The notes under the pieces: model-generated
The model's input: only the letters and a program-made list of their open reading frames with translations
Told to the model about the DNA's origin: nothing
Databases searched by the model: none
In this document: piece after piece, positions 23,179 through 35,619 of the stretch
Layout: the number at the start of each line of letters is the position of its first letter
Position numbering within the stretch: the first letter of the stretch is position 1
Position numbers and translations under genes: made by a program
Source: Rhizomys pruinosus
Taxonomy: Eukaryota; Chordata; Mammalia; Rodentia; Spalacidae
Length of the DNA stretch: 64,000 nt
NCBI GenBank assembly: GCA_009823505.1
Contig: VZQC01006291.1
Location: forward strand, 1,013,960 to 1,077,959
Direction of reading: 5' to 3'

Positions 23179-24035
23179 GACTTTAGGTTTTTAAGGATGT
23201 ACATTTATTTAAGCAGCAAAGCACGAAGCAAGGTGGCAATTTTCATAAACACTGCCACCTGTGGAGCTGCGCTCTACTCTCAGTATGGTTGAGAGTCAAT
23301 TATAGGTAGAATAGTCATACCATAGAAATCAGCAAATGCTACAAATGTGAGGGCTCCCCTACCTCCAGAAACAAGAGTTGTCAAGCATGAAGCAGCGCTC
23401 TACTGAGTAACAGCCCTCAATGGTAGCGTTGCCTTAGTGGACAGGAGAATATAGTTATTAGTGATTGTTCTTCTTACAGTAGCAAAAAAGTCCCATAAAG
23501 AGAGACCTGGTCAAGAAAATAAGAATCTCTGGCTTGGGTGGGACCTTAACTTTCCAGTTTTGATGATCATAGGACCACTCCCAGGAAGAGGAGCTCACCT
23601 TAAGTCATACTAAAGAAATAGGCACAATAATAGGCAGAATACGTAGGTATGTCAGTGAGTTGGCGAGTTTCCTGCTTGGAATCCTTGTCCCCTAGTGCAG
23701 TATTTCCGGACCAGGCCACAGATATGTGGCTGCCTGTAAGTCTGCCCACTTTTTTGAGAAATGTTCCTTCTCCCTCCTTCTCCTCAGGTTAGCTGCTGAG
23801 ATTTATGGCTTGCCCGCTCTGAAGGTTTTTCTTTAAATTTTAATTAAATTGTCCTAAAATTTCTGTTTGAGTTCATTCTTAAATTCTTTTATGAATAAGA
23901 CTAAGAACCCTTAAGGGGGACCCTGTTTCCCCTGTATTACTGTATTTGGAGCTTCTTAGATCACTGAGTTTACTAGCTGAAATTTTAGTTACACATATTT
24001 TCTTATATTTGCTAAATATGATAGTTGTCTGTTTT
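23179..24035. other. no gene seen
   Basis: About 850 bp with no recognised repeat or coding frame. It may be an old LTR fragment, but nothing diagnostic was found. Confidence 0.4.
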
Positions 24036-24039
24036 TTTA

Positions 24040-24265
24040 TTTCATTATTTTTATTTTATATGTATTAGTGTAGAGTGTATTGCCTGCATGTGTGTAAGTG
24101 TACCTGTGTCATGCAATGCCTGTGGAGTCAGAAGAAGGCATTGGATTCCCCTGGCACTGGAATTAAGGATGGTTGTTAGCCACCATGTAGGTGATAGGGA
24201 ATTGAACCTGGGTCCTCTGCAAGAGCAGCCAGTGCTCTTAACTGCTGAGCCATCTTTCCAGGCCC
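24040..24265 (-). repeat. B2 SINE
   Basis: Reverse B2 ending 'ctgagccatctttccaggccc'. Confidence 0.92.
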
Positions 24266-25015
24266 ATGTCTATTTTTTCAAAGAACTAAAGTAAATTCAG
24301 TAAGACAAGGAAACAAGATGGTGTGTAGAGAAAGGAAGAGTCATCAGGCCCGCTGGACGTGCTTTTGGTGGAAAGCCTGCTTACCCTGAAGCACGGGGTC
24401 AATTCTATCCTGGATTTGTGAGGTAGAAGATGCTGCACCAATTATGAGGTGGCATTTGGGGGTGATTTGAATGTTGAGAAGAGTCTTTTCTGAGTGAGTA
24501 AGAGAGCTGAATGGGGACGGCAAGAGAGGGCCTTACACTAAGCTCCGCCTAGTGCTGAGGGCTGGGCTCAGGGATCTGGATTGAACTGGCAGCAGCCCAA
24601 GGTGGACCAGAACTTCACCACTGTGCAGGGGTAGACTTCAACACTGACTGTGTGACAACAGGAAGCAATGACAGTGACAAACAGATCTGACCTTATATGG
24701 ATATGAGAGTAAAACTGATGCCTTGGGTTGGGAAAGTCCTGCAGGGGGCTCTATAACGGACACAGTCAGAGCTGTACCAACACTAAGGCATGACTTGCAA
24801 AATTCTCAGAGAAATAGTGGTCACGTGACATAAACATCTCACAGTTTTCATATGAGAAGGTAGAATAAATCCTTATAGTATAGAAACCTGGTGATGGCCA
24901 TAGTAGCCATGTGGTCAAGGGAAGTATCCTGACTAATGGGAGCAATCAACAAGGCATACTTCCCGTGCAACACAAATGTGTACAAGATAACTGTGAAGTA
25001 TTCTTATTGAACCAA
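24266..25015. other. no gene seen
   Basis: Unassigned sequence without long open frames or recognised repeats. Confidence 0.4.
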
Positions 25016-25110
25016 CCTCCCTCCCTCCTTCTCTCCCTCCCTCCCTCCCTCTCCTCTCCTTCCCTCCTTCCCTTTCTCCCTTTCTTCGTTCCCCTCTTTC
25101 TTTTTGTGTC
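25016..25110. repeat. (CCCT)n / polypyrimidine tract
   Basis: Nearly pure pyrimidine made of CTCC and CCTT units. An ID-like fragment in reverse follows at about 25110-25160. Confidence 0.9.
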
Positions 25111-25179
25111 GCTGGGCTTTGAACTCAGGGTTTTGTGTGTTCTTGGCAAGCACCCAGTTTATCAAATACATTTAATCTG

Positions 25180-26810
25180 AGTCTGCCCTGTAGATTCCAG
25201 TCTATAGGAAGTATAGAGACTAGAGGAACATAAACAAGACAACAGGAAATAACCATACACATTTAGAATTTAGGACAGTCAATAAGATCCTTGGCCTGTG
25301 TCCTTTGAAAATACAATCTCATGGAAAGTGAATGTGCCTTGGGAGCCAGTGAGGTCTACAAGGCTAAAGAGCTGAGTCAACCAGAGGCGCTGGCTTGGAA
25401 GATAAGAATATCTACAAAAGTGAAAAGGAAATAGTTATGGAATTTGACTTTTGAGTAGATGTTAGATGATATTAGGATTGTTACTACTTTCCTTATGCTT
25501 GACAACGGTGTTATAGTTGTAGGTGGGAGGGGGACATAGATGTCCTTAGTGAAGTGCTTTGATTAATATGGTTTCAGAAGGATATATACATATACATATA
25601 TATATAGAGAGAGATATGAGGGACATAGAATAAAACAATAATCATTGTAAATATGGAGGCATGTAGGTTTTCATTTTCCTATTTCTTCTATGCTTACGTA
25701 TTGATAACTTCACAACTAAGAAATAGAGGGAACAGGGTGACTCTAGAGAATTTAAAGGATTCCCTGGAAAACAATAGCTTTCACAATTGTGCCATGTGGT
25801 TAGTGGAACAGAAGCTTATGATTTGAAAAATAGCACACAGATTCTGTTCACTGAATATCCAACGTGACAGAGAGCAATGTGTCAATTCCACAGAGTCATG
25901 ATGAGAAGGTCTGCTTGCTTGCACACGGGTGCCATTCCCATTAACAGACAGATCCTTCAGAAGGCAGAGCAGGAGACAAATTTCCAGATGATTTGAGGTG
26001 ACTGCCGGGCTCTCATTGCAGGCAGGGCTTAGGGGTGGAGGCCCTGGTTTCTAGGAGACTTGGATGGTGCAGACTTTTCCCACTGTCTGCATCAGGAATA
26101 GCTTGACTTCCTTAATTCAGGATCTGACTGTCTCGACTTTGGTGTGTTTGTTAGCAGCTACAGAGGGTGATGAGTGTGTGCCTGCTGCTTGCAGCACTGC
26201 TGCAGACAGCTGTCAGCTGGATCTCTTCTGCAGATAGAGACTCCATGGTGACTGTGTGCTTTCCATTTGACAGCCTGCATGGAGTCTGGGTGCTTTGGAG
26301 CTGGAAGAACAGTTGGGTCTTAACCTGGGGTTTGCAGATCCTTCCCTTGGTGACTGTGGATTAGGTTCATGTAGTCTATGAGTCTCTAAATAGTCCTAGC
26401 ATTCAGTGCATCTCAGTAAGTGATTATAGCTCAAGAAATTTAGTATTCACAGGCCCTGTACAACATGTTAACAGACAGAAACTGAAAGAGCAGGTTAGGA
26501 AACTAGATCAGAGTCACGCATTTTTTGAGATGTCTGTATAATATGATAGAACTGACCTGGCTTTCTTCCACAGCAGACTGAGCTAATGGCCCCGTAAAAT
26601 CGGATGAATAAAACTGAGCCACCAGGGAGCTTCTACTGTCATTATAGAAGCCCAAATAGCAGAGGCAAGTCTGGTTGAAAGCCCACAAGGGGAAACTGAG
26701 GAGCAACCCTTGCAGTATCCGTAAGTCAGTGACATGAGGTATACCAGTTGTTTTCTTTTGCCTGAGCTGCAATTGAGCTTTGAGGAAAAGAAGATATTGA
26801 AACTATCTAT
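25180..26810. other. no gene seen; short (TA)n/(GA)n near 25590
   Basis: Open frames up to about 90 codons on both strands lack any recognisable domain. No splice-flanked coding block was found. Confidence 0.4.
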
Positions 26811-26811
26811 G

Positions 26812-26912
26812 ATGCCAGGCATGGTGGTTCACCCCATAATATTAATACCTAGGGATCCAGAGGCAAAAGGATTATTCCAAGTTTGGGGCCAGTATGAGTT
26901 ATATAGAGAGAG
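26812..26912 (+). repeat. old B1-like SINE
   Basis: Diverged forward B1 (gatgccaggcatggtggttc). A (GT)n tract follows at about 26927-26946. Confidence 0.5.
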
Positions 26913-26949
26913 ACTCTTGTTAGATTTTGTGTGTGTGTGTGTGTGTACA

Positions 26950-28680
26950 CTCATATGTGTGTAGCATACTCCATCCTCCCCCCACACTCCTCCCTATCTA
27001 ATCCAGCTACCATTTGCTTAGCAAAATTAGGTCCCTTGGTAGAACTGATACAAGGACATAAGAGATGGCTCTGTTTTCTTTGCCATCAGAGAAAACGTTC
27101 AATGTGATGAGGCCATGGGATTGCTAAGAAAGCAAGGTTAGACAGAATAGATTCTTTAAAAGAGGTGGGGAGGGCATTGAGGGTGGGGGAGGGATCCTCA
27201 TGAGAGTGGCATTTAGATGATGTTGGGACGACTTCCAGCATCTGGGTGTTAGCTGGAAGGACCCAGTGAGTCCTGAGGCTGCTCCAGCTTCTAGATGGAA
27301 TGGCTTTGGTTATGTGGCTTGCTGTTCTCTGCCTCTAATCTCTCTCTGTCACCATATCTTGCTGTGAGCTGCTCATGATCATCTAGTGATGTGGGGAGGC
27401 TTCCACTGAGTAGTCTTACCACAGCTTCTTCCCATGACCAAGCTAGCTTTCACGACAAGTGTCAAATATCCATAGGGACAGCTGCTGGATTTGGTACATT
27501 TGTCTGTGGCTATTAGAATGGAAGCTCATAGAAGGCTTATTCAGATATACCACACTGAGGGAATACTTGGGCAAGTAAAACTCTTTGGCCATTGTCCCCA
27601 GAATACCTTTAAGCTCAGACTCAATTTTCAGTAAAAGGTCCCATGTATCTTCAACTCTAGTCTTGTGTCTTCTTGTCACTGTTTGGGTCAAGAACTGCCA
27701 TTCATTTTTCATTTATCCAGTTCATCGCTCACTTGTTTCATGGTTCATTTACACGGTCACCCATTCACTGGGAAATGTTTGTTGGATTACAATGGTGGTA
27801 TACAATTGCACCTTCAGCAGAGTATTTCTGGGATAACATTTGAGATGTGAGACCTTGGAGTGAACCTCAGCTTTTCCTGTTTCACTGCTAGTGTCCTCTC
27901 TCACTCTATTATGTCGATCCAATGAATTCTTCCATATTTAATATATTCAGGGGCCCATGCATCTGGTGGTGAGCTCCTGTCTATTTCTTCTTTTGGCATC
28001 ATCTATTGGTTCCCCTTTGGAATCATCTTTAGATCTTGTAAGGCTCAGATTTTTCAATGTGTCATTGGTAAAAAGAAATTCTCATTTCTTTTTACCAATG
28101 ACATATTGGCGTGTGCTCAAAGCCCAATGAATCCCAAATTGCCTTCTAGTGTTCTGTTGCATCTACATGCTGCTATAATTTTTTAAAATCAGGTTATTCT
28201 TTTTTTTCCCTTGAATCTTCCCTGTGCCTTGACATTCTACTCAGTCTTCATGACTAAGATATCTGAGTTCAAATACCACCTCTCCTGAGAAGCCCTCCCA
28301 CTTCCCTTCAACTCAGCTCTGTAGTTATTGCAAATTTGAATGAGCATTAAGAACATACTTTGTATTCTAGGGAAATTTCTTTATATAATTTATTTCTGGT
28401 GCTTTGAAAAGTCTGGTTCATATATGGTGACATATGTTTCTATTGGAAGGGGAATTTTCTGAGGGCCTGAGCTGAATATGCATTTATTTCTTCACTCATT
28501 CAATGTCACCCACCCATCTGCATCCCAAGAATGTGCCAAGGCTCTCTAAGATCTAGCTGAAGTGGGTTGGGGAAACAAGATAGGTGAAAGGCTAGAGGCC
28601 TGGGAAAACAAAGAAATTTGATTATGGTGGGATAGAGATGGCTTTGCAGAGGCAGAGGGGGTTGAGATGTAGCTGAGATG
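26950..28680. other. no gene seen except the fold-back at 28060
   Basis: About 1.7 kb of unique-looking DNA without recognised repeats or coding frames. Confidence 0.45.
28060..28103. repeat. perfect 20-bp inverted repeat with 4-base loop
   Basis: tgtcattggtaaaaagaaat (28060-28079) and its exact complement (28084-28103) are separated by tctc. There is no recognised repeat around it. Confidence 0.96.
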
Positions 28681-28685
28681 TAGCT

Positions 28686-28827
28686 GGGCTGGGTGTGGTG
28701 GCACAGACCTTTAATCCTAGCACTCGGGAGGCAGAGGCAGGCAGATCTTTGTGAGTTCAAGGCCAGCCTGGTCTACAGAGTGAGTTCCAGGTCAGCTGGG
28801 GCTACAGGGAGACCCTGTCTCGAAAAG

Positions 28828-28870
<43 letters not shown>
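28686..28870 (+). repeat. B1 SINE with (GA)n tail
   Basis: Forward B1 whose A tail is replaced after 'cgaaaagaca' by about 20 GA units. 'gagatgtagctg' lies just upstream in two copies. Confidence 0.92.
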
Positions 28871-28871
<1 letters not shown>

Positions 28872-28998
28872 TGGACGGGCAGAATGCCTTATTTTAACAA
28901 TTTTAATTTTAATATTTTTTTCAGATCTGAAAGCCAGTATACATTTTTTGACAGTGTACACATTTAAAATGACAGTGTTTCTCTCATATCCCAAGCTT

Positions 28999-29145
28999 GA
29001 ATGTGTGTGGCATGTTAGGGCACACACCTTTAGTCCCAGCACTTGGGAGGCAGAGACAGAGGCAAGTGGAGATAGAAGCCAGCCTAGTCTACATAGTGAG
29101 TGCCAGGCTAGCTGGGGCTATAGGGAGACCCTGTCTCAAAAAGAT

Positions 29146-29194
<49 letters not shown>
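28999..29194 (+). repeat. B1 SINE with (GA)n tail
   Basis: Second forward B1 with a GA-repeat tail (about 29150-29193). A more diverged B1-like element follows at 29200-29325. Confidence 0.88.
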
Positions 29195-29196
<2 letters not shown>

Positions 29197-29449
29197 GAGC
29201 CTGTGGGTGTGTGGTGGTACCTACCTGTTATCTCGGCATCCAGGGGGCAGAGGATTATTATAGCCCAGGCTAGTTCGAGACTAGCCTGGGCTATAAACAA
29301 GAACATGTCTCAAAGAAAAAATAGAGTATGGAAATGAGATCCTTGTGGTTGCGTATGATACAGCTTTGCTTTAAAAAATGCTGGGGGTGGGGATGCAATG
29401 ATAGCTCCTAGTTGCTAAGGTAGGGAGGAAATCAGTTCTAATGCATTCT

Positions 29450-29608
29450 TTTTTTTTTTTTTTTTGGTCTTTTTGAGACAGGGTCTCCCTGTAGCCCCAG
29501 CTGTCCTGGAATTCGCTCTGTAGACCAGGCTGGCCTTGAACTCACAAAGATCCGCCTGCCTCTGCCTCCCAAGTGCTGGGATTAAAGGCGTGTGCCACCA
29601 CACCCGGC
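29450..29608 (-). repeat. B1 SINE, young
   Basis: Reverse B1 flanked by cagttctaatgcattctttt on both sides (about 29432 and 29609), a long perfect target-site duplication. Confidence 0.95.
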
Positions 29609-30177
29609 CAGTTCTAATGCATTCTTTTACTGAAACCAATGTTTCAGCAGGTCTGGTTCTTCTGGGGGACTTCAGAGAGGAGCTTAGTCTTTGTCACTTC
29701 CAGCTTCCAGAGGCCTCTCAAATCTGGGATTATTTCCTCATCTCAGGATCCTTGGTAAATCAGTCACCCTGGTAAAAATCTCTTTTCCCATAGCTGTTCC
29801 ATGTGTGTAATACACAGGTTCCGGCAGTCAGGATATGGGCATCTTTGGGGGCATTATTCAGCTTATCACATGAGTGTTTATTTTATGATAGTGACATGTT
29901 TATTTAAAGCCTAAAGACAAAAAAAAAAAAAAAAGCCTAAATAAGAGAGTATAGCTACGTCCCAGGAAGAACCTAGAAATGTATTTGTTCTTTTATCTGT
30001 TCCTGTCTCTATGTCTATATTATTTTATCTTGTTCTCCACAAACTGACTTTGGTGACTCACCCAATATGCAGGAGCATGACTGCTGACAATCTGCATGGC
30101 TGTGCACTGTGCCTTTGCTGCCCTCCCCCCATCTCTAATCCAAATTCCCAAGGGAAGAAATGATTGGCACTTTTTCT

Positions 30178-30322
30178 TTGGTCTTTTTAAGACAGGGTCT
30201 CCCTGTATCCCCAACTGGCCTAGAACTCTCTATGGAGACCAGGTTATTCTCTCTCAATCTCACAGGGATCTACCTGCCTCTGCCTCTGCCACCCAAGTGC
30301 TAGGATTAAAGGTGTGTGTCAT
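30178..30322 (-). repeat. B1 SINE
   Basis: Reverse B1 flanked by tgattggcac(t/c)tt on both sides. Confidence 0.9.
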
Positions 30323-30363
30323 CATACCCACCCTGATTGGCACCTTTAAAAATTTACTTATTA

Positions 30364-30611
30364 GGGCTGGAGAGATGGCTCAGCTGTTGAGAGCACTGAC
30401 TGCTCTTCCAGAGGACCCGGGTTTGATTTCAGCACCCACATGGTGGCTGAGAACCATCTTTAAGCTTGGGCATGGTGGCGCACACCTTTAATCCTAGCAC
30501 TCGAGAGGCAGAGATGGGCGGATCTCTGTGAGTTCCGGGCAAGCCTGGTCTACAGAGTGAGTTCCAGGCCAGCTGGGGCTATGCGGAGACCCTGTCTCAA
30601 AAAAAAAATTA
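30364..30611 (+). mobile_element. chimeric B2-B1 SINE, copy 2
   Basis: A B2 head (gggctggagagatggctcag ... gtggctgagaaccatcttta) passes at about 30463 into a full B1 (gcttgggcatggtggcgcac ...) with an A tail. The fusion point matches copy 1. Flanks (atttacttatt / attatttat) are only weakly alike, so the target duplication is uncertain. Confidence 0.85.
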
Positions 30612-30735
30612 TTTATCTTTGATCTTTTCTTGCTATGTAGCCCACATTGGCTTTGAACAAAAATTTCTCCTGTCTCTTCTTCAGAAGTGCTGGGATCACA
30701 GGTATATCCACCATAGCAGCTGATGGGCGCACCTA
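30612..30735 (-). repeat. old B1-like SINE
   Basis: Diverged reverse B1 (cttgctatgtagcccacatt) next to the chimeric element. Confidence 0.5.
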
Positions 30736-30849
30736 GGCTTATCCCCCCTCTGCCAAGGGTGTAGTGGCAATCAGAAGGTAGGGCTGTTCCCCATGGCATT
30801 TCAAAGGGTGTGCACTGAGGCATGGCGGACTACAGAAAAAAAACTACTC

Positions 30850-31930
30850 ACCAGAACACAGAGTAAGATGGTGGTGATTCAGAGAAAGGGAAGAAGTACG
30901 CAGTCTGTTTGCAAAACAGTAGGTATCAGAGAAACATTTATTGAGCTGAGGTGTGAGGTGAACTGCGACAACCTCTTCTGCAGGCCACACTTTCACTCGC
31001 CACATGTTTTGTCCAGGATTCTTTAAGCCACTTTCTTCTTATCATAGAATAAAGTTCAAACTCTAGCCTGGCCCTGATGGATAGAGTTGTGAATCTCCTT
31101 TTCTCTTCCTGTGACAGAAGAACAATAACACCAGCATCACAGATATGTTGAAAAGATTGAGAAAACTGAAGGAATCCTTGAAGACTCTCCTGGTGAGTCC
31201 TTTGCTGGGCCAGGGTGATTTCCTGCTGACCCCAAGCATTTGTCTCAATTCTTCTCAAGGCAGAGACTTGGTTCCCCTAGGACTCTAGCTTCAGGAATGC
31301 CGGACTCTACCTTGTCTTCTTAGACCTATTTAATCCTTTAGGTTCTGCCAGGCCTCAAGTGTTCATTCTTTCCTTTCACTTCTAAGAGAATTTCTAGTCC
31401 TGCTCTACAGCCTCAGAGTAGATTATGTAGTCCAATTTCTTACCCAAATGTGGGAAACCATCCACACAGTCTTCCCGTGGGCCATTTTGCTTCTCCTTGA
31501 GCGCTTTGAATGTTGATGAGCTAAACTTAGGCTGCTGGTTTCCATTTTTCCAACAGCTCTAATTAAATAATGAAAACATGCAATTATCTTTTTAGTCATG
31601 ACTGTCTTGCCTTTTTAATAAAATTTTCAGTTCTTCTGCAGGAACAAAGTAACTGCTCGAAAGGCATTGATTATATTTATGTCTTAAATTATAATTTCAT
31701 GACATTAATAGTTAAACCATTTCTCCCATTTTCCTTTAACTGTACCATTTGCTGGAGGAGGTGGATTGCTTTTGGAGGCTCTTAACTCCTGGAATGAGGC
31801 TTACAATGGGCTTCGAAAAGAAAGAAGGTAGAGGAAACCCTCTTGGTAGGGATTCATGTCTTTCAGTACTTCACCCAACTTTATTTAGGTCACTTTTGGT
31901 TCTTCTTACACATTAAAATTTTTATAAAAA
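30850..31930. other. no gene seen
   Basis: No repeat or supported coding region was recognised. Antisense open frames of about 60-106 codons have no domain features. Confidence 0.4.
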
Positions 31931-31942
31931 GTAGTTATATTG

Positions 31943-32093
31943 TGCCAGGCGTGGTGGCACGCGCCTTTAATCCTAGCACTCGGGAGGCAGAGGCAGGCGG
32001 ATCTTTGTGAGTTCAAGGCCAGTCTGGTCTACAGAGTGAGTTCCAGGACAGCTGGGACTACAGGGAGACCCTGTCTCAAAAAAACCCCCCCCA
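31943..32093 (+). repeat. B1 SINE
   Basis: Forward B1 flanked by aaaaagtagttatattg on both sides, a perfect target-site duplication. Confidence 0.94.
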
Positions 32094-32208
32094 AAAAGTA
32101 GTTATATTGCAAATTTTTTACTACTTCTTAAAGCATCCTTCCAGTCTTTTCATGATTTATATGCAAATATATTCATATCTGGTTTGGTTTTTACAAAAAC
32201 TGGACTGG

Positions 32209-32410
32209 AAGCTGGAGAGATGGCTCAGCAGTTAAGAGCATTGATTGCTCTTGCAGAGGACCTGGGTTCTATTCCCAGCACCCACATGACAGCTAACAAC
32301 CGTCCTTAACTCCAGTTCCAGGGATCCTGATGCCCTCTTCTGATCTCTGTGGGCACTGCATGACATATGTGTACTTCATGCTTGCAGGCAATACACTCAT
32401 ACACATTAAA
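32209..32410 (+). repeat. B2 SINE
   Basis: Forward B2 flanked by aaaactgga(c/t)t. Confidence 0.92.
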
Positions 32411-32441
32411 AAATAAAACTGGATTAGGCCATACATTCTAC

Positions 32442-32442
32442 T

Positions 32443-32474
<32 letters not shown>

Positions 32475-32505
32475 TCTCTCTCTCTCTCTTCTCTCCTCCC
32501 TTCCT
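32442..32505. repeat. (CT)n microsatellite
   Basis: Long CT run with few interruptions. An ID-like reverse fragment follows at about 32515-32582. Confidence 0.92.
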
Positions 32506-32624
32506 CCCTCCCTAGGGAATGAACACAGGGTCTTGTGCATAATATGCAAGGACTTTATCACTGAGCTACATTCAAAGCACTTTATTATTATTATTTTATT
32601 TTTATTATTACTTTTTTTACTTTT

Positions 32625-32765
32625 TTTGAGACAGGGTCTCACTAGGTATCCCTGGTTAGTTTAGAACTTCCTATGTAGACCAGGCTGTCCTCAAACTCAC
32701 AGAGATCTGTCTGCCTCTGCCTCCTAAGCTCTGGGATTAAACTATGTGCTACCATGCCAGGCATT
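32625..32765 (-). repeat. B1 SINE
   Basis: Reverse B1 (gagacagggtctcactaggt ...). A more diverged B1-like piece follows at 32768-32895. Confidence 0.85.
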
Positions 32766-32973
32766 GTTATTACTTTTTGAGATGGGGTCTCATAGTTGCC
32801 AAGGTAGCTCAAACTTGCAGCAATCCTTCTGCCTTAGCTTCCCAAGTGCTAGGATTACTGGTGTGAACCTCCATTCTGATCTTTAATTTTAATTTCTAGA
32901 CAGAATCTTACTAAGTTGTTTGGATTGGTCTTGAATTCACTATATAGCTCCTTTAAAATCTATTGTGTGTATG

Positions 32974-32983
32974 ATGTGTGTGT

Positions 32984-33028
<45 letters not shown>

Positions 33029-33177
33029 GGTCTGGGTACGGATGTATCATGGAGGTTGGAGAACTTTGGGGGGTTGGTTCTCTTCTTCTGCCTGTATGTG
33101 GGTTCCGAGGAGTGAATTCAGGTTGCCAGGCTTGTGTGGTAAATGCTTCTACCCACTGGACCATCCCTTGCCAGCCC
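32974..33177 (-). repeat. (GT)n tract and B3/B2-like SINE
   Basis: A (GT)n tract at 32974-33026 is followed by a diverged reverse tRNA-derived SINE ending 'ccactggaccatcccttgcc'. Confidence 0.6.
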
Positions 33178-33377
33178 TTTATTTCCTTTGAAGAAGAAAA
33201 TATAACAATGGTGTATTTTCATGTGAGTATATAAAAACTTAAAATTTTTAGTAGCTCCATGGTTGGCATAATTGATCTTTTTCTCCTACTGAGCATCGCA
33301 TACATTGTTTCTAATTGATTCCTGAATTATGATTTCTTTATCTTAAAAGACATGAAAAGGATAAATGGCCACTATAT

Positions 33378-33529
33378 GCCTACACACAAATTCACTCAGA
33401 TTATGATATTTTTTGCCTACACACAAATTCACTCAGCATTATGATTTTTTTTGCCTACACACAAATTCACTCAGCATTATGATTTCTTTTTGCCTACACA
33501 CAAATTCGCTCAGCATTATGATTTTTTTT
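33378..33529. repeat. 37-39 bp tandem repeat, four copies
   Basis: Units begin gcctacacacaaattcactc at 33378, 33415, 33453 and 33492. Each ends in a T run whose length sets the unit length. Confidence 0.95.
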
Positions 33530-33531
33530 CC

Positions 33532-33935
33532 TCCCCCAAATCTGTATGTTGAAATCTTATCCCTGAGTACTTCAGATGTGACCTTATTGGGAGGAAAAAG
33601 ATCATCGTAGGTATATGAGTGAAGGTGAGACCAGAATAGAACAGGGTGGACCCCTAATCTAATAGGATTTGTATTTTTGTAAAAAGGTGAAACATGGAAG
33701 CAGACAGAACACAGGGACAATATTGTCTGACATGAAGGTGGAGCCCAGGGTGATGTGTCTACAAGCCAAAGAATGCCAGAGAGTGCCAGCAAGCACCTCA
33801 AATAGGCCGAAACATGGGAACGAGTCTCTCTCAGAGACCTTAGAAGGAAGCAACCTCTTCAGCACCAAGACATTGGATTGGAAGTCTCCCGAATTTTGAG
33901 ATGATAAGTTTCTGTTGTTCAAACATCCACGTTTA
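33532..33935 (+). mobile_element. MLT1A-like MaLR LTR (ancient mammalian)
   Basis: Blocks match the MLT1 consensus as I remember it: 'ccaaatctgtatgttgaaat', 'gatgtgaccttattgggagg', 'tggacccctaatctaatagg', 'caagccaaagaatgccagag', 'gataagtttctgttgttc'. The element predates rodents and should be found at the same place in other placental mammals. Confidence 0.75.
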
Positions 33936-34170
33936 TAAAATAAACAAATCTAACCTTGGGAAACGGGAAACAGCTTTCCAGACAGCTGGTCAGTTACTCA
34001 TATGAACTCATACAACAGTGACACAATGCACAGGTCCCATGAAAGTTCAAACCAGACAAAAATCCCAGCATAGACATGAGGAAGTAGGTAAGAAGCTCCA
34101 ACCCCACCTGAGGAAATGGTGGAAACAGGTGACTGCTGGGAGGGCAGAGACAGCTCCTTTAAGAATGGGA

Positions 34171-34312
34171 CTCCTGCCGGGCATGGTGGTGCACTTGGGA
34201 GGCAGAGGCAGGTGGATCTTTGTGAGTTCAAGGCAGCCTGGTCTACAGAGTGAGTTCCAGGACAGCTGGGGCTACAGGGAGACCCTGTCTCAAAAAGAGA
34301 AAAAAAAAAAAA
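34171..34312 (+). repeat. B1 SINE with internal deletion
   Basis: Forward B1 in which 'ggtggtgcac' runs straight into 'ttgggaggcagagg', losing about 15-20 bases. Confidence 0.88.
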
Positions 34313-34319
34313 TTGGACT

Positions 34320-35460
34320 CTTGGTAAGTTAACCAGGCTTTAGTAGATGAACACTTGCTGAAGGACATTTAGGGATGCAAATTAGACTTTATACACCTTA
34401 TTTTTATAGACCTTATTATATATATAATAGAGTACATTAAGTTGGCTGGGGGCAATAAGTGAAGGTGAGGATGGGGGGATCTAAATACTGTCAAGTTATA
34501 TTGTATGAAAACTGCAAAAATTTAATAAAAATATTTAAAAATGGCTGCTTGATATTTAAGACAGAGAATATTTGAGCAACATTCTGATTCCAAGTGACAA
34601 CTTTCCTAGGGCAACTGGGTGCCATTACTTTCCATCCCGATATATTGAAGATTATGACTGTGATAAAGCCCAAGTCTTAATCTAAGGAAATGGTCTGAAC
34701 TCCAAGAAAGTGATGTTCTGAGTGTTTGGGTGGAGGTCAGATTGATAACCATTAATTGGGAAAGGTAAATAAAAAAGAGAAATAATTATTAAGCATTCCA
34801 GTGATAAGGACGGAGTAATCAAGGACTTTCCTTGTATGATAAACTATGTTCTGGCTTTCAACCAAGTGTTGTACTATCAACAGATAAGTTACAGTAAATC
34901 AGCTCTGTAGAATTTACTTTTCTTCTAGCCTACATCAAATCTCACTTAAAGAAAACCTCTGCTGGTCTAAAATTGACTAATGTTAATGTGTGTTATAATA
35001 GATACACGTGTTTATGAGCAAAGCCAGATTACTTTCAGAAAACCGTGTCAACCATTCCTTCACAAATAACTGAGCAGGCGGAACTGTGGAGTCGGGTAAA
35101 GATGAACCAAGCCCTATTTGCAATTCTGAGCCCCCTTGAAACTGGGGCTCCCTGGAAGTTCTAGCCACAATGAATGTTATGACATTTGGGCATTCATCAA
35201 ATTAATATTCTCCTCATTTAAGTGTTAATCCCTCTTGTTCTTTAGGGCACATTCCAAGTAGCCCCACCCCCACACTTTCATTCTCCTGAGACATGGAGCA
35301 TCTTCACACCCTTACATCTCTAGCCTTGTATTTTTCATGCTGCATTTCTTAGGCAACTAGATGATAATGATAGGATTACATTTTCGTTGTAGTTGGATTT
35401 AAATTTTTACAGGAGCTTTATTCATCTTGGTACCTTCCTGGGCAAAATTATTTTTCATAA
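34320..35460. other. no gene or repeat recognised
   Basis: About 1.1 kb of A/T-rich unique-looking DNA. Confidence 0.45.
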
Positions 35461-35462
35461 AA

Positions 35463-35598
35463 AGACTAACTAGGCACTGTGGTAGCACCTGCTGTCTGAG
35501 CTAACCGGGAGGATGACGCAGGAGAATTGTTCAAGTCCAGGAGCTCTATGCTGGCCTGTGTAATAAACATACCATACCTCAAAAATTAAAAAAAAAAT
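35463..35598 (+). repeat. old B1-like SINE
   Basis: Diverged forward B1 (ctaggcactgtggtagcacc ... acctcaaaaattaaa). Confidence 0.55.
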
Positions 35599-35619
35599 AT
35601 GTATATATATATATATTAC

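Noticed and set aside
28693..29337. 214-codon open frame
   Set aside because: It is made of three B1-type SINEs and GA repeats read through. No gene.
33378..33529. CRISPR array
   Set aside because: The units are directly adjacent without unique spacers and the host is a mammal.
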